From contig NZ_CP030280.1 in NCBI RefSeq assembly GCF_003287895.1, forward strand, positions 2,979,501-3,043,500: DNA of 64,000 bases, given 5' to 3'. The position numbers were made by a program, and so were the translations under genes. Below, piece by piece: positions 1 through 9,279 of the stretch (position 1 is the stretch's first letter; the number at the start of each line of letters is the position of its first letter). The stretch is from Blautia argi. Lineage in GTDB: Bacteria > Bacillota > Clostridia > Lachnospirales > Lachnospiraceae. The notes beneath the pieces are model-generated. The model worked only from the letters and a program-made list of their open reading frames with translations, was not told the origin of the DNA and made no database searches.

Positions 1-1061
1 GCAAAACCGGAAATAGAGGTTAGCGGTGTTTTCAGTTCATGAGAAACATTGGCAGTAAATTCCCGGCGCATCTGCTCTCCCCTCATGCGTTCCGTCACGT
101 CCAAAATCACTATGACTGCGCCTGTCACCTTGTCCTCCTGCCAGACCGGATTTGCCGCTACCTGGCAGCTTCTTCCCTGAAAATCCAGATTTGTTACCAT
201 ATGTTTTCCTTCCAGCACACGCTCGATGAGATTCTGGAAGCCTTCACTTCGGTTCAGAGTCAGCACACTCTGCCGTCCGTTCTGAGTCCCTGCTCCCAAC
301 AATCTCAAAGCGCTGGAATTATAAGAAAGCACTTCTGTATGTGCATCAATCACCAGAAATCCCTCTTCCATATTTTCCGTAATAATGGAAAATTCTTCCT
401 GCTGCCGCTTTGCTTCTGCGATTTCATGCTTTAAGGATTTCTGCTGACGGTTAATTTTTGTCAGAAGCGGCGCAATTTCATCATAAACCTGATTTTCCTC
501 CGGGTGTTCCAAATCCAGAGCATTCACCGGTTCTACAATATGTCGGGATACTCTGGAGGCAATCCATGCTGCCAGAGCGGTCATAGCCACCAGCATAATC
601 AGAACTGGCTGGACCATGCCCCCTAAAAGCGCCGGAACATTGTACTGCACACTGGAAACTCTGAGAATAGTTCCGTCCTCCAGTTTCATAGCATAATACA
701 TGGTCTTCCTGGAAAGCGTATGGGAATTCCGCACAGCTGTGCCAAAACCCTTTTCCCGTGCTTCCTGTATTTCTTCACGCTGTCCGTGATTCTCCATATC
801 CCTGGAATCTGCCAGATTGTCAAAAAGCACGGTTCCGTCCTTATCAACATAAGTCACTCGCTCTGCCTGCGCCGGAAGGGATTCAAAAGCCTCAAGTCCT
901 TCCTTTTCCACTGCTATGGCAAGATAAGCAGCCTCGGTTCTCAGCTCCTTTTCCAACTGGTTTCCGAAATAGTGGTACAGAATACTAAGGGTCAGACCTG
1001 TACTTCCTGCCAATACCAGCAAGGACACCACAAAAATGGATTTAAAAATTCGTTTTGTCAT
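1..1061 (-). CDS. phoR: PhoR-type sensor histidine kinase, 3' end outside window
   Basis: This is the membrane sensor kinase that pairs with the PhoP/PhoB regulator encoded just upstream. Read on the minus strand from ATG at 1061, it begins [19 protein letters not shown] (first membrane segment). An extracytoplasmic stretch follows, then a second membrane segment (near [19 protein letters not shown]), a HAMP-like linker and a PAS-like region ([13 protein letters not shown]). It ends at the window edge inside the H-box, where [13 protein letters not shown] carries the phosphoacceptor His. About 353 codons are present and the kinase ATPase domain is missing only because the window stops. The start overlaps the phoP stop as ATGA, which indicates translational coupling. 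The location after pst-phoU-phoP makes phosphate control the natural role. Confidence 0.9.
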   Translation of the reverse strand, partial: MTKRIFKSIFVVSLLVLAGSTGLTLSILYHYFGNQLEKELRTEAAYLAIAVEKEGLEAFESLPAQAERVTYVDKDGTVLFDNLADSRDMENHGQREEIQEAREKGFGTAVRNSHTLSRKTMYYAMKLEDGTILRVSSVQYNVPALLGGMVQPVLIMLVAMTALAAWIASRVSRHIVEPVNALDLEHPEENQVYDEIAPLLTKINRQQKSLKHEIAEAKRQQEEFSIITENMEEGFLVIDAHTEVLSYNSSALRLLGAGTQNGRQSVLTLNRSEGFQNLIERVLEGKHMVTNLDFQGRSCQVAANPVWQEDKVTGAVIVILDVTERMRGEQMRREFTANVSHELKTPLTSISGF

Positions 1062-1735
1062 GACGTCCCTCCTATTTTATACCCCATACCGCGAACAGTT
1101 TCAATATAATGCCCTGCCTCTCCCAACTTCTGACGCAAAGTCCTGATATGTACGTCCACGGTTCGGCTCTCTCCGTCAAACTGATAGCCCCAGATTTTAT
1201 CCAGAAGCTGGGCTCTGGTAAACACAATGCCCGGATTGGAAAGCAGCAAAAGCAGCATTTCAAACTCCTTCATGGTTAAGGTAATCTCCTTTCCGTCTAC
1301 CTTGACCTGATGCTTTTTCTTTGAAACATACAGATTCCCCATGGTATACTCCGTGTCTGTGCCTTCGCTTTTTCCGCTTCTTCTCAGCAGAGCCTTCACT
1401 CTGGACACCAGCTCCATCATACGGAAGGGCTTTGGAATGTAATCGTCTGCTCCGCTGTCCAGACCCTTTACGGTATCGTATTCACTGCCCTTTGCTGTCA
1501 GCATGGCAATGGGAAGCTGCTTCGTGTCGCTGCGTTTTCTCAGTTTTTCCAGCATACTGAGTCCGTCTTCTTCCGGCAGCATAATATCCAGAAGGATCAA
1601 ATCCGGCACTCTTTTTTCCAGGGTTTCCCAGAAATCAGAGGGTACACAAAAGCCCTCTGCTTCAATCCCCTGACTGTTCAGGGTATAGACTACCAGTTCC
1701 CGGATACTTTCATCATCTTCAACTAAATAAACCAT
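1058..1735 (-). CDS. phoP: OmpR-family phosphate response regulator PhoP/PhoB
   Basis: This is a two-component response regulator of 225 residues. The N-terminal receiver domain starts [11 protein letters not shown] (acidic pair) and contains [10 protein letters not shown] with the phosphoacceptor Asp, [25 protein letters not shown] with the conserved Lys, and a C-terminal OmpR winged helix ([37 protein letters not shown]). The frame is open upstream to 1792. ATG at 1735 is preferred because it has an AGGAG site eight bases upstream and matches the family N-terminus. It lies six bases after phoU and overlaps phoR by four bases. It likely binds the TTTACA-type repeats upstream of pstS and so controls its own operon. 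Confidence 0.92.
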   Translation of the reverse strand: MVYLVEDDESIRELVVYTLNSQGIEAEGFCVPSDFWETLEKRVPDLILLDIMLPEEDGLSMLEKLRKRSDTKQLPIAMLTAKGSEYDTVKGLDSGADDYIPKPFRMMELVSRVKALLRRSGKSEGTDTEYTMGNLYVSKKKHQVKVDGKEITLTMKEFEMLLLLLSNPGIVFTRAQLLDKIWGYQFDGESRTVDVHIRTLRQKLGEAGHYIETVRGMGYKIGGTS

Positions 1736-1740
1736 TCTCA

Positions 1741-2394
1741 CTACTCCTGTCTGAGTTCTTCGTGCGAGCCTGTAATGGAATATTCTACCCACTGGGCAAT
1801 ATTCTCCGCATGATCTCCGATGCGCTCAAAATACTTTGCAATCATAATAAGGTCAATATAATATTCCGCATTTTTGGAATCCTTCTCAATCATGGCAGGC
1901 AGCTCTGTCTTTATTTTCATAAACAACTCATCTACTACATCATCATATTTTACTACAGCTGCCGCTGCTTTTAAATCTTTTTTTACAAAGGAGTCAATAC
2001 TTTCTGTTACCATTTTAATGGTGGCCTCTGCCATTTCCCCAATGTGAATCTTATGTGCAATTTCCTTTACCTGCATGAATCTTGCCATGTCTGCAATGTC
2101 CTGCGCCTGGTCCCCGATTCGCTCCATATCAGAAATCATTTTGAGCGCTGAAGAGATTTCCCTTAAATCCCTTGCCACAGGCTGCTGCTGCAAAAGCAGC
2201 TTCATACAGAGCGTTTCAATCTCCCTCTCCTTATGATTGACCTCTTCTTCAATCCTGTCCACATCAGCAACCCTGGTATCCTCCGTGTTCTGCAAAAGCT
2301 CTACTGCCCTTCGGATTGCCCTTTCGCACAAAGAACCCATTTTAATCAATTCTACGTTCAGTTCTTCAAGCTGCTGGTCGAATCTTTTTCTCAT
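1741..2394 (-). CDS. phoU: phosphate signalling protein PhoU
   Basis: This 217-residue, mostly helical cytoplasmic protein is a negative regulator that links the Pst transporter to PhoR. It begins [20 protein letters not shown] and has the two PhoU repeats. Each repeat has the characteristic metal-binding acidic pattern: ISDMERIGDQAQDIADMARF in the first and the equivalent IAKYFERIGDHAENIAQWVE in the second. The length is normal for the family. It follows pstB with a one-base overlap and precedes phoP by a few bases, the standard pstB-phoU order, so it is certainly part of the operon. Confidence 0.95.
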   Translation of the reverse strand: MRKRFDQQLEELNVELIKMGSLCERAIRRAVELLQNTEDTRVADVDRIEEEVNHKEREIETLCMKLLLQQQPVARDLREISSALKMISDMERIGDQAQDIADMARFMQVKEIAHKIHIGEMAEATIKMVTESIDSFVKKDLKAAAAVVKYDDVVDELFMKIKTELPAMIEKDSKNAEYYIDLIMIAKYFERIGDHAENIAQWVEYSITGSHEELRQE

Positions 2395-3149
2395 TATCCA
2401 AACCTCCCTGTAATGTAATCCTCTGTCTTTTTATTCTTCGGCATGGAGAAAATCTGCTCTGTTTCCCCATACTCTACAACCTCTCCCAAAAGGAAAAATG
2501 CCGTTTTATCAGAAATACGAGCAGCCTGCTGCATATTGTGGGTAACCATAATAATGGTGTAATTCTTCTTCAGTTCCACAGCCAGTTCTTCGATTTTAGA
2601 GGTGGAAATCGGGTCAAGGGCGGAAGTTGGCTCGTCCATAAGCAGCACCTCCGGTTCCACTGCCAAAGCTCTTGCAATACAAAGTCGCTGCTGCTGTCCC
2701 CCGGACATACCAAGCGCACTTAATTTCAGACGGTCTTTTACCTCGTCCCAGATAGCCGCATTTCTTAAAGAACGCTCCACAATATCGTCAAGTTTTACCT
2801 TTGAACGGATTCCGTGGGTTCTGGGTCCGTAGGCAATGTTGTCATAAATACTCATGGGGAAGGGATTTGGTTTCTGAAACACCATACCCACTCTTTTTCT
2901 CAGAAGATTGATGTTCATGTTCCCATAAATATCCTCTCCGTCCAGCAGCACCTTTCCCGTAATCTTACACCCCTCTACCAGGTCATTCATACGGTTTAAG
3001 GACTTTAAGAGTGTAGATTTCCCACAACCGGAAGGCCCGATAAAGGCCGTAATCTCCTTTTCCTGCAGTTCCAGATTAATGTTTTTCAGCGCGTGAAACG
3101 CTCCGTTATCATAATACAAATCCAAATTGGAAATCGAAAACTTACTCAT
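2394..3149 (-). CDS. pstB: phosphate ABC transporter ATP-binding protein PstB
   Basis: This is the cytoplasmic ATPase of the high-affinity phosphate importer, 251 residues. The Walker A motif [20 protein letters not shown], the signature [18 protein letters not shown], Walker [15 protein letters not shown] and the switch His in [13 protein letters not shown] are all present. NRMNDL after Walker A and the C-terminal [10 protein letters not shown] ending are typical of PstB rather than other ABC proteins. It follows pstA by nine bases and overlaps phoU by one base, consistent with one transcript from the pstS promoter. Confidence 0.96.
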   Translation of the reverse strand: MSKFSISNLDLYYDNGAFHALKNINLELQEKEITAFIGPSGCGKSTLLKSLNRMNDLVEGCKITGKVLLDGEDIYGNMNINLLRKRVGMVFQKPNPFPMSIYDNIAYGPRTHGIRSKVKLDDIVERSLRNAAIWDEVKDRLKLSALGMSGGQQQRLCIARALAVEPEVLLMDEPTSALDPISTSKIEELAVELKKNYTIIMVTHNMQQAARISDKTAFFLLGEVVEYGETEQIFSMPKNKKTEDYITGRFG

Positions 3150-3158
3150 GTTTTTTGC

Positions 3159-4047
3159 TTATCCTTTCTTAATCTTTCGTGCAATCCGTCCGGATACCCA
3201 GTTAATCAGCAACACAATCAGCAACAAAACCACAGCTGTGGCATATGCCTGATTCACATACAGACCCTCGCTTGCCAGGGAATACATATGTACAGACAGT
3301 GTTCTTGTGGAAGACATCACACTCTTCGGAAGCTCTGCAACCGTTCCAGCTGTGTACATCAAAGCCGCTGTTTCTCCTACAATACGCCCAATAGACAAGA
3401 TTACACCAGAGAAAATTCCCGGCACTGCAGAAGGTAAAATGACTACAAAAATTGTCCGAAGCCGTCCGGCACCCAGTCCGAAGCTTGCCTCGCGGAAAGT
3501 ATCCGGTACAGACAAAAGCGCCTCTTCTGTGGTTCGCATAATAACCGGAAGCACCATAATCGCCAGAGTAAAGGCGCCTGCCAGCATGGAATATCCCCAT
3601 TTCAGTGTAGTTACAAAAAACAACATACCGAAAAGCCCATAAACAATCGAAGGAATACCGGTAAGAGTTTCCAGCTGTGACACGCACCAGAGAAACCAGC
3701 TTGTTTCCCTTTTTGGCATACTCCACCAGATAAACCGCTGCCAGGATTCCCAGAGGGCCTGCAATGAGCAGGGACAGCGCAGTCATGCAAATGGTGTTAA
3801 TGATTGCCGGAAACATGGAAACATTCTCTGAATTATACTCTAATTGAAATAATTCCGGTGTGAGATTCGGGATTCCCTTTATCAGAATATATCCCACAAT
3901 AAACACTAAGGTCAGCACTGTAAGCAGCGCGGAAAGTCCCACAAGCCCTGCCAGAATCAGAGAACCCGGACTGTGGGAATAGGATTTCATTTTCTGTTTT
4001 GTACTTTGTACATTAATTGGCTTTATTGGCCCAACTGCCTCATACAT
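3159..4047 (-). pseudogene. pstA: phosphate ABC transporter permease PstA, one-base frameshift
   Basis: This is the second membrane permease of the Pst importer. The N-terminal frame (start 4047, MYEAVGPIKPINVQSTKQKM, then membrane segments) is intact up to LVEYAKKGNKLVSLVRVTA. Family sequence then continues in another frame as ETLTGIPSIVYGLFGMLFFV and runs to the end at 3159. Removing one C of the pair at 3671-3672 restores TAETLTGIP. Everything else, including the permease loop (REASFGLGAGRLRTIFVVIL), is well conserved, so a sequencing insertion is at least as likely as a real mutation. The start overlaps the pstC stop by eight bases. Corrected length is about 295 residues, normal for PstA. 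Confidence 0.9.
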
Positions 4048-4912
4048 GGCTTCCTCTCCTCTTTACTAACGAAAATAACAGATTGATCAGCAGAATAAAT
4101 ACGAATAAAACAACTGCCGTTGCAATCAGGGCATCTCTGTGTAAATCTGTAGCATATCCCATCTCAATGACAATATTGGAGGTCAGTGTGCGGACACCTT
4201 TAAAAATTCCTTTTGGCATACGGGGCTGATTTCCTGCAATCATAATCACTGCCATGGTTTCACCAATGGCTCTTCCCACGCCCAGAATAATCCCTGCCAT
4301 AATACCGGATTTGGCTGCCGGCAGCACAGTAAAAAACACACTTCTCTCATGGGTTGCCCCCAGCGCCAGCGCACCCTCATAATAGCTGTCCGGGACTGCC
4401 CGGATAGAAGATTCCCCTACGCTGATAATGGTAGGAAGAATCATAATTCCCAACATTACAGAGGCTGTAAACATACTGGCTCCGTTTCCACCAAAGCCCA
4501 AAGTGCGTCCGAAAAATTCACGTACAAAGGGAACCAGCACCACCAGACCGAAAAATCCATATACAACAGATGGAATTCCTGCCAATAAATCCACCGCCGG
4601 CTTCATAAAGCGGTACAGCTTAGGCGGACAGAACTTTGCCATATACACAGCCGTGAGAATCCCCACCGGCACACCAATCAAAATAGCTCCTGCCGTTACA
4701 TAAATACTTCCTAAAATAAAAGGGAGAATCCCGTAAATATCATTTCCCGGCTTCCATTTTTCCCCCAGCAGAAAGTCAAAAATTCCTATTTTGCCAATGG
4801 CAGGAATACCATTGGCAAACAGGAACAGACAAATCAAAACAACTGCCAGAATGGAAGCGCATGCACACAGGAGAAACACATATTTCATAACGGTTTCTTT
4901 GATGTCTTTCAT
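4040..4912 (-). CDS. pstC: phosphate ABC transporter permease PstC
   Basis: This is an inner-membrane permease subunit of the high-affinity phosphate importer, 290 residues, with about six predicted membrane segments. The first is YVFLLCACASILAVVLICLF. Family hallmarks are the GIPAIGKIGIFDFLLGEKW loop, LLAGIPSVVYGFFGLVVLVP, and the coupling-helix region YYEGALALGATHERSVFFTV. It sits 25 bases downstream of pstS and overlaps pstA by eight bases. It is intact, unlike its partner pstA. Confidence 0.95.
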   Translation of the reverse strand: MKDIKETVMKYVFLLCACASILAVVLICLFLFANGIPAIGKIGIFDFLLGEKWKPGNDIYGILPFILGSIYVTAGAILIGVPVGILTAVYMAKFCPPKLYRFMKPAVDLLAGIPSVVYGFFGLVVLVPFVREFFGRTLGFGGNGASMFTASVMLGIMILPTIISVGESSIRAVPDSYYEGALALGATHERSVFFTVLPAAKSGIMAGIILGVGRAIGETMAVIMIAGNQPRMPKGIFKGVRTLTSNIVIEMGYATDLHRDALIATAVVLFVFILLINLLFSLVKRRGSHV

Positions 4913-4937
4913 CGCATTTACTCCTATTCCTCTGTGA

Positions 4938-5861
4938 TTACTGTAAATCTTCCCAGTCTGTTACTTCCCCTGTGTAAATATCCTTTACCTGGTCAGAAGT
5001 AATATCTGTCATAGGGTTTTCATTATTGACAATCACGGCAATACCGTCAATGGCAATTTCCTGTCCCACAAGACCTGCTTCTGTTTCAGAATCCTTTAAT
5101 TCTCTGGAAGCCATTCCGATATCACATACACCGCTCACTGCAGATTCCATACCTGTTGTAGAATCACTCTGCTGAATTTCGATTTCTGCATCAGGATTTA
5201 CAGTTTCATATCCTTCTTTTAATTTTTCCATTACCGGTGTTACAGAAGAAGAACCTGCTACTACAATTTTTCCCTTTGGCTTGCTTCCCGCATAAGCCTC
5301 TGCATCAGCGGAAGCTGCAATATAACCGCTGTCTTCTACAATCTTCTGTCCTTCTGCACTTAAAATATAAGAAATGAAATCTTTTGCTACATCACTTGCT
5401 TTATCTGTGGTTGCAATATTAAATGGACGGGAAATCTTGTAGGTATCGCTCTTTACATTTTCTGCTGTCGCTTCTGCACCGTCTACCTTTAATGCTTTTA
5501 CAGAATCATCTAAGGAGCCAAGAGAAATGTAGCCGATAGCCTGCGGGTCACCTGCAACGTTTGTCATCATAACAGAGGTATTGTTTGTAACCTGCGCATC
5601 TTCTGTTGTATTATCAATTTTTTCTCCGGATTCATCTTTTTCTTCAATACCGAAAAGTTCAATAAATGCACCTCTTGTGCCGGAACCGTCTTCTCTGGAA
5701 ATTACGGAAATTTCTCCTGTAGGCGCCTCTGCACCTGCTTCTTCACTTCCTTTTTCTGAAGAGGAATCACTGTTTGCAGCTCCGGACTCACTTCCACCGC
5801 ATGCTGTCATACCAAATACCATAACGCCTGTTAATACTGCTGCTAATACTTTCTTCTTCAT
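4938..5861 (-). CDS. pstS: phosphate-binding lipoprotein PstS, circularly permuted
   Basis: This is the extracytoplasmic phosphate receptor of the Pst importer, 307 residues. A lipoprotein signal with lipobox FGMTAC (Cys near residue 21) is followed by a low-complexity Ser/Glu linker. The ATG at 5861 has AAGGAG nine bases upstream; the frame also has TTG at 5867. The domain order is unusual. SREDGSGTRGAFIELFG, IGYISLGSLDDSVKAL and GQKIVEDSGYI, which end the canonical protein, come first. KGKIVVAGSSSVTPVMEKL, GMASRELKD and DIYTGEVTDWEDLQ, which begin it, come last. All phosphate-binding loops are present, so this is a permutation rather than a truncation. The first gene of the operon. Confidence 0.93.
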   Translation of the reverse strand: MKKKVLAAVLTGVMVFGMTACGGSESGAANSDSSSEKGSEEAGAEAPTGEISVISREDGSGTRGAFIELFGIEEKDESGEKIDNTTEDAQVTNNTSVMMTNVAGDPQAIGYISLGSLDDSVKALKVDGAEATAENVKSDTYKISRPFNIATTDKASDVAKDFISYILSAEGQKIVEDSGYIAASADAEAYAGSKPKGKIVVAGSSSVTPVMEKLKEGYETVNPDAEIEIQQSDSTTGMESAVSGVCDIGMASRELKDSETEAGLVGQEIAIDGIAVIVNNENPMTDITSDQVKDIYTGEVTDWEDLQ

Positions 5862-5934
5862 TACCAAAATCTCCTTTTCGCTTTTGATTGATTTTTATTT
5901 CTAAATTTGTTTTGCTTTCCTGTTGACACCACCT

Positions 5935-6043
5935 ACTATAAAAAAGTTTTGTAAAATTACCAATCGTAAAACAGTTAAATATTTGTAAAATCCAAATTTT
6001 ACAAAACCGGACACTGTTTTTTACATTTCATCTGTTCTTTACA
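5935..6043 (-). promoter_or_regulatory. pstS promoter with Pho-box-like TTTACA repeats
   Basis: A minus-strand -10 element TATAGT lies at 5935-5940, about 75 bases before the pstS start. There is no good -35. Instead TTTTACA or close variants lie on the same strand at 5950-5956, 5965-5971 (TTTTACG), 5974-5979 (TTTAAC) and 5984-5990. Further TTTACA words lie on the plus strand at 5997-6003, about 6018-6023 and 6038-6043. Repeated TT(A/T)ACA words upstream of a weak -35 are the known PhoP-binding pattern of Gram-positive pst operons. The operon encodes its own PhoP-PhoR, so autoregulation is inferred. Confidence 0.55.
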
Positions 6044-6249
6044 ATTTGCCAATTTTATAAAAATTATGGTAAACCTTTGTTTTCTGATAATTTATTTAAT
6101 TTTTTTCTTATTTCACCAAATTCTTTTTAGTCTTGTTAAAAATTTGACTATAAAAAAAGCAAATCTTTTTCTGCTTTTTTCCCCAAAAAACCCCTATTTA
6201 TAACAAGTACACAAAACCTTTGTTCTTTATTAAATTATGTAAATCGCAT
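6044..6249. other. AT-rich intergenic stretch with no gene
   Basis: Very A+T-rich DNA between the pstS regulatory region and a cluster of DnaA-box-like words. It has runs of T and A and no open frame with a ribosome site. If the neighbouring DnaA boxes are functional, this would be the natural position of a duplex-unwinding region. No other signal was seen. Confidence 0.4.
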
Positions 6250-6370
6250 TCGTCCACACGGATTTTTGTGGATAATGTGGATAACTTGGTGTATAACTAG
6301 ACTTTTCCACTATTTTCTGATTTTTTTCATGTGTATAACTTTGAGGATAAGATGTGGGCAACTTTCCACA
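6250..6370. other. cluster of DnaA-box-like 9-mers
   Basis: Two perfect TGTGGATAA boxes (complement TTATCCACA) lie head to tail at 6267-6275 and 6276-6284. One-mismatch copies follow at 6330-6338 (TGTGTATAA) and 6342-6350 (TGAGGATAA). Two-mismatch copies lie at 6250-6258 (TCGTCCACA, opposite orientation), 6353-6361 and 6362-6370. TTATCCACA is the consensus DnaA-binding 9-mer. The density in about 120 bases is well above chance for a 9-mer. No dnaA, dnaN, rpmH or gyrB lies nearby, so this is not the usual oriC context. It could be a DnaA-titrating or regulatory cluster. Confidence 0.5.
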
Positions 6371-6468
6371 ATTCGACATTCTTTGTGTATTTTTTACAAA
6401 CGCGAATATTCTGACAATATTAGAGAAAATAAGAAGTGTTTCGGCTCTTTTCTACATTCGACAAGATA

Positions 6469-6516
6469 AAAAAAGATTCGGGATTTTTATGTAACCTAAA
6501 ATCCCGAATCTTTTTT
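6469..6516 (-). terminator. rho-independent terminator after galK
   Basis: A perfect stem, GATTCGGGATTTT against AAAATCCCGAATC, has a short loop and is flanked by A and T runs of seven or eight bases on each side. It begins directly after the galK stop. The symmetric tails could let it work in both directions. Confidence 0.85.
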
Positions 6517-7797
6517 TTACAATACCTGGATTCCTCCATGCTGACGTACTTTCAGCACATGACAGGAACCTGCTCCGAATACCTTATCCATAGCGTTTCT
6601 GTATTCTTCTACAAAGCTGTTTTCCACAAAGACCTGAATGGTTCCTGCGAATCCGCCGCCATGCACACGGCTGACGCCATGTTTTTTCAAAACGCTTTCG
6701 CTGACGCCTAAGGCTACAGACATTGCCTGCTTCTGCACGGCTCTGTTGGTATAAATATTCTGCAGATATTTAAAGGAAGAATCTCCGGAAGCCTTCACCA
6801 GACTTAAAAATTCTTCAAATTCACCATTTCTCAAAGCGTGTACCTGTGATTCCACACGTTTTTCCTCTTCAAAGAAATGAAGGGCGCGCAGTACCGGACG
6901 GTCGCCTAACACGCTTCTGAGTCCCGGAATCTGCTGGAAAAATTCTTCTTCATCAACTTCGCGAAGCACTTTTTTCTTAAAGAAAGCTGCCACCTTTTTC
7001 ATTTCTGCCGGAATCTCTGCATAATCCTCTGTTAAATCATCGTGGAATTCCTTGGTATCTACAATACAAAGGCTGTATTTATATGCTTCAAAGTCAGACG
7101 GAACCTTTTCCACTACCGGCTCTTCCGGATTCTTGAAATCAATGTGAATCAAACCGCCTACAGAACAAGCCATCTGGTCCATAAGTCCGCTTGGCTTTCC
7201 AAAGTAGACATTTTCTGCAAACTGTCCTGCCTGTGCAATCAAAACAGGGCTGATACTCATATCATTAAACAGACCGGAAAGAATGGTTCCGATAATAACT
7301 TCAAACGCAGCGGAAGAGGAAAGACCTGCTCCAATCAGAACATCGCTGGTAATATAAGCTTCAAATCCGCCTATTACATAACCTCTTTCTTTCAGGTTTG
7401 CTGCTACTCCTCGAATCAGGGCAATGGTTGTACCCTCTTCAAAAGCCTTTTCTTCCAGGTCTTCAATATCTACTTCTACCATATCGTAGCCTTCGGATAC
7501 CACGCGAATGATGTTTTCTCCTGTTTTGCTTACAACTGCAATGGCATCTAAGTTAATAGAGGTTGCAAGCACCATACCCAACTGATGGTCTGTATGGTTT
7601 CCACCTACCTCGCTTCGTCCCGGCGCACTGTAGATTTCTACCTCTTTTTCTCCAAATAATTCTTCAAATTTTGCTACTGCATCTGCGTATCTTTTGTTCT
7701 GATAATCCAGAAGACTTTCGTCCAGATAAATATCTTTAAATAATGCGCTGTGTTTTCCCTGAAGTAATTCTCCTTTTAAAACTGCGGAATTCTTCAT
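6517..7797 (-). CDS. galK: galactokinase (GHMP kinase family)
   Basis: This cytoplasmic ATP-dependent sugar 1-kinase, 426 residues, is most likely the first Leloir-pathway enzyme. The substrate-binding signature appears as APGRSEVGGNHTDHQLGMVL, the GHMP ATP-binding motif as GAGLSSSAAFEVIIG, and the C-terminal motif as RVHGGGFAGTIQVFV. Those spacings fit galactokinase. The first motif has SEVGGNHTDHQ where classical GalK has N-L-I-G-E-H-T-D-Y, as in a clostridial subfamily, so substrate breadth is less certain. ATG at 7797 is chosen because AAGGAGGAAGC precedes it; the frame stays open to 7878. It is a single gene with its own terminator; the rest of the Leloir genes are not here. Confidence 0.82.
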   Translation of the reverse strand: MKNSAVLKGELLQGKHSALFKDIYLDESLLDYQNKRYADAVAKFEELFGEKEVEIYSAPGRSEVGGNHTDHQLGMVLATSINLDAIAVVSKTGENIIRVVSEGYDMVEVDIEDLEEKAFEEGTTIALIRGVAANLKERGYVIGGFEAYITSDVLIGAGLSSSAAFEVIIGTILSGLFNDMSISPVLIAQAGQFAENVYFGKPSGLMDQMACSVGGLIHIDFKNPEEPVVEKVPSDFEAYKYSLCIVDTKEFHDDLTEDYAEIPAEMKKVAAFFKKKVLREVDEEEFFQQIPGLRSVLGDRPVLRALHFFEEEKRVESQVHALRNGEFEEFLSLVKASGDSSFKYLQNIYTNRAVQKQAMSVALGVSESVLKKHGVSRVHGGGFAGTIQVFVENSFVEEYRNAMDKVFGAGSCHVLKVRQHGGIQVL

Positions 7798-7883
7798 GTT
7801 CGCTTCCTCCTTGGCTTTGTAAATTTTAAAAATTTGTATCTGTATAAAAGCATACCATACCCTGTAGATTTTTGCCACTGGAT

Positions 7884-9098
7884 TTATGAATCTGCAGACA
7901 CTTTCTTTTCCTCTGAAATCAGCGTTTTCGGACTGTTAGACACTTGAATTTCCCGTATCAGCTTCAAATCTTTATCCACAAAAATACGGATAAAATTTTT
8001 CTTTGTTTCATCAGAATACAAATAATAGGAAGTTCCCTGCTCTTCTTCCTCCTCTTCAAAAGCATTTCCTCCCAGACGAATTTTCATCTCTTCTTCTGAC
8101 ATACCCAGGGTAATGTTGTTCCCCACTGCAATAGGAACCTTTGTCACATCAAAATCTCCGGATAAACCTGTAAGAAAAGCATACTTCACATCAAGCGTCT
8201 GTTCTGAATAATTCTTCACCACTGCGTAAAGGATATGTCCGTCCTTTTCCAGTGTCACATATCCATGGCGTCCCGGTTTTACATAAACATCAGAACCGTC
8301 CTTTTGGATTTTCCAGCCGTTTTTCTCAAATTCGGAAACCGGTGCCGGAATCTGATACCACTGGTTGTCATAAGATACCACATAATCTCTGGGATTTTCC
8401 GAAAAATCCTCTGGTGCCTGATAATCCCTGACTTCCTGAGGCTCTTCCCGGCTTACTTCCGCCTCTTCCTCAGGCAGTTCCCTGTAATTGTGCAGAGATA
8501 CCCTATACAAAGTTTCGTCCTCCATATGAAAAACCAACTCTGCCTTTTTGTAAATGCCGTATTCATAGGTAAGATAGATATCCTCTTTTTCCTCGTACTC
8601 GTCTGTTGGTGTTCCGTACTGCTCCTCCACCTGAGAAAGCTTTGTCCTGCCCAGGTAAATCTCTCCCGGAAGTTCGTATAACCTGCCCTCTTCCTGATAA
8701 TCCAGAACAATGCCGCCTACAGAGCAGGTGTCCATGCTTTTGCTTTCTCCCTCCAGATTCACAAGGACAGCATCCAGAGAATCCTCTCCCCTTATCAGAC
8801 GTTTCCCCTCCACAAAGGAATCTGCCTCCAAAAGTTCTTCCTTATTCTCTCCTTCCAGTTCCCAACCCTGTTTCTTCCAGGCTTCTATACTGTCCGGCAG
8901 AGTATATACCTCTTCATCTATGGCAAACTGAAAGTCGGAAAGCTGCTCCGGAAGTTCTGTATCATACTCCAGCAAATCCTCCTCTGTTTCCTGCGTAAGC
9001 GGCACTGCTTCCTCCGCCTGTGGCGGCTGCTTTTCCTCACTTTGACAGCCCCCCAGACACAGCAAAACTGCTGCCAGAAACACAAATTTCTTTCTCAA
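7884..9098 (-). CDS. putative lipoprotein of unknown function
   Basis: This 404-residue predicted lipoprotein has the signal MRKKFVFLAAVLLCLGGC, with lipobox LGGC and Cys at residue 18. An acidic Gln/Glu-rich linker follows. The mature part has two similar halves. Each half carries a short motif of the type (F/Y)..(I/V)D....LP or (Y/W)YQIPAPVSEFEKNGW: 'EEVYTLPDSIEAWKKQGWEL' near residue 62 and 'QWYQIPAPVSEFEKNGWKI' near residue 245. This suggests an internal repeat of a surface domain. No catalytic motif was recognised. It ends 86 bases upstream of the galK start on the same strand and may share a transcript with it, but nothing else supports a role in galactose use. Confidence 0.7.
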   Translation of the reverse strand: MRKKFVFLAAVLLCLGGCQSEEKQPPQAEEAVPLTQETEEDLLEYDTELPEQLSDFQFAIDEEVYTLPDSIEAWKKQGWELEGENKEELLEADSFVEGKRLIRGEDSLDAVLVNLEGESKSMDTCSVGGIVLDYQEEGRLYELPGEIYLGRTKLSQVEEQYGTPTDEYEEKEDIYLTYEYGIYKKAELVFHMEDETLYRVSLHNYRELPEEEAEVSREEPQEVRDYQAPEDFSENPRDYVVSYDNQWYQIPAPVSEFEKNGWKIQKDGSDVYVKPGRHGYVTLEKDGHILYAVVKNYSEQTLDVKYAFLTGLSGDFDVTKVPIAVGNNITLGMSEEEMKIRLGGNAFEEEEEEQGTSYYLYSDETKKNFIRIFVDKDLKLIREIQVSNSPKTLISEEKKVSADS

Positions 9099-9279
9099 AA
9101 AAATCTCTCCTTCCCTGACAAATTTCCTGCTCTATAAAAGAATCTCCCATGTAATAAATAAGTTTTCCCTATATCAGAAATCTTAACACAAAGGAATTGT
9201 CTTTTCTACGGAAAATGCATATCTCCATTCTGATCTTTCATAGACTGTAAAGAATATCTGTGTATAAAGAGGCATCTCC

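Noticed and set aside
4938..5861. PstS as a truncated or fused gene
   Set aside because: All motifs of one full-length PstS occur once each, only in permuted order, in a protein of normal length.
6250..6370. Calling this oriC
   Set aside because: No dnaA, dnaN, rpmH or gyrase genes are near. The boxes alone do not prove an origin.
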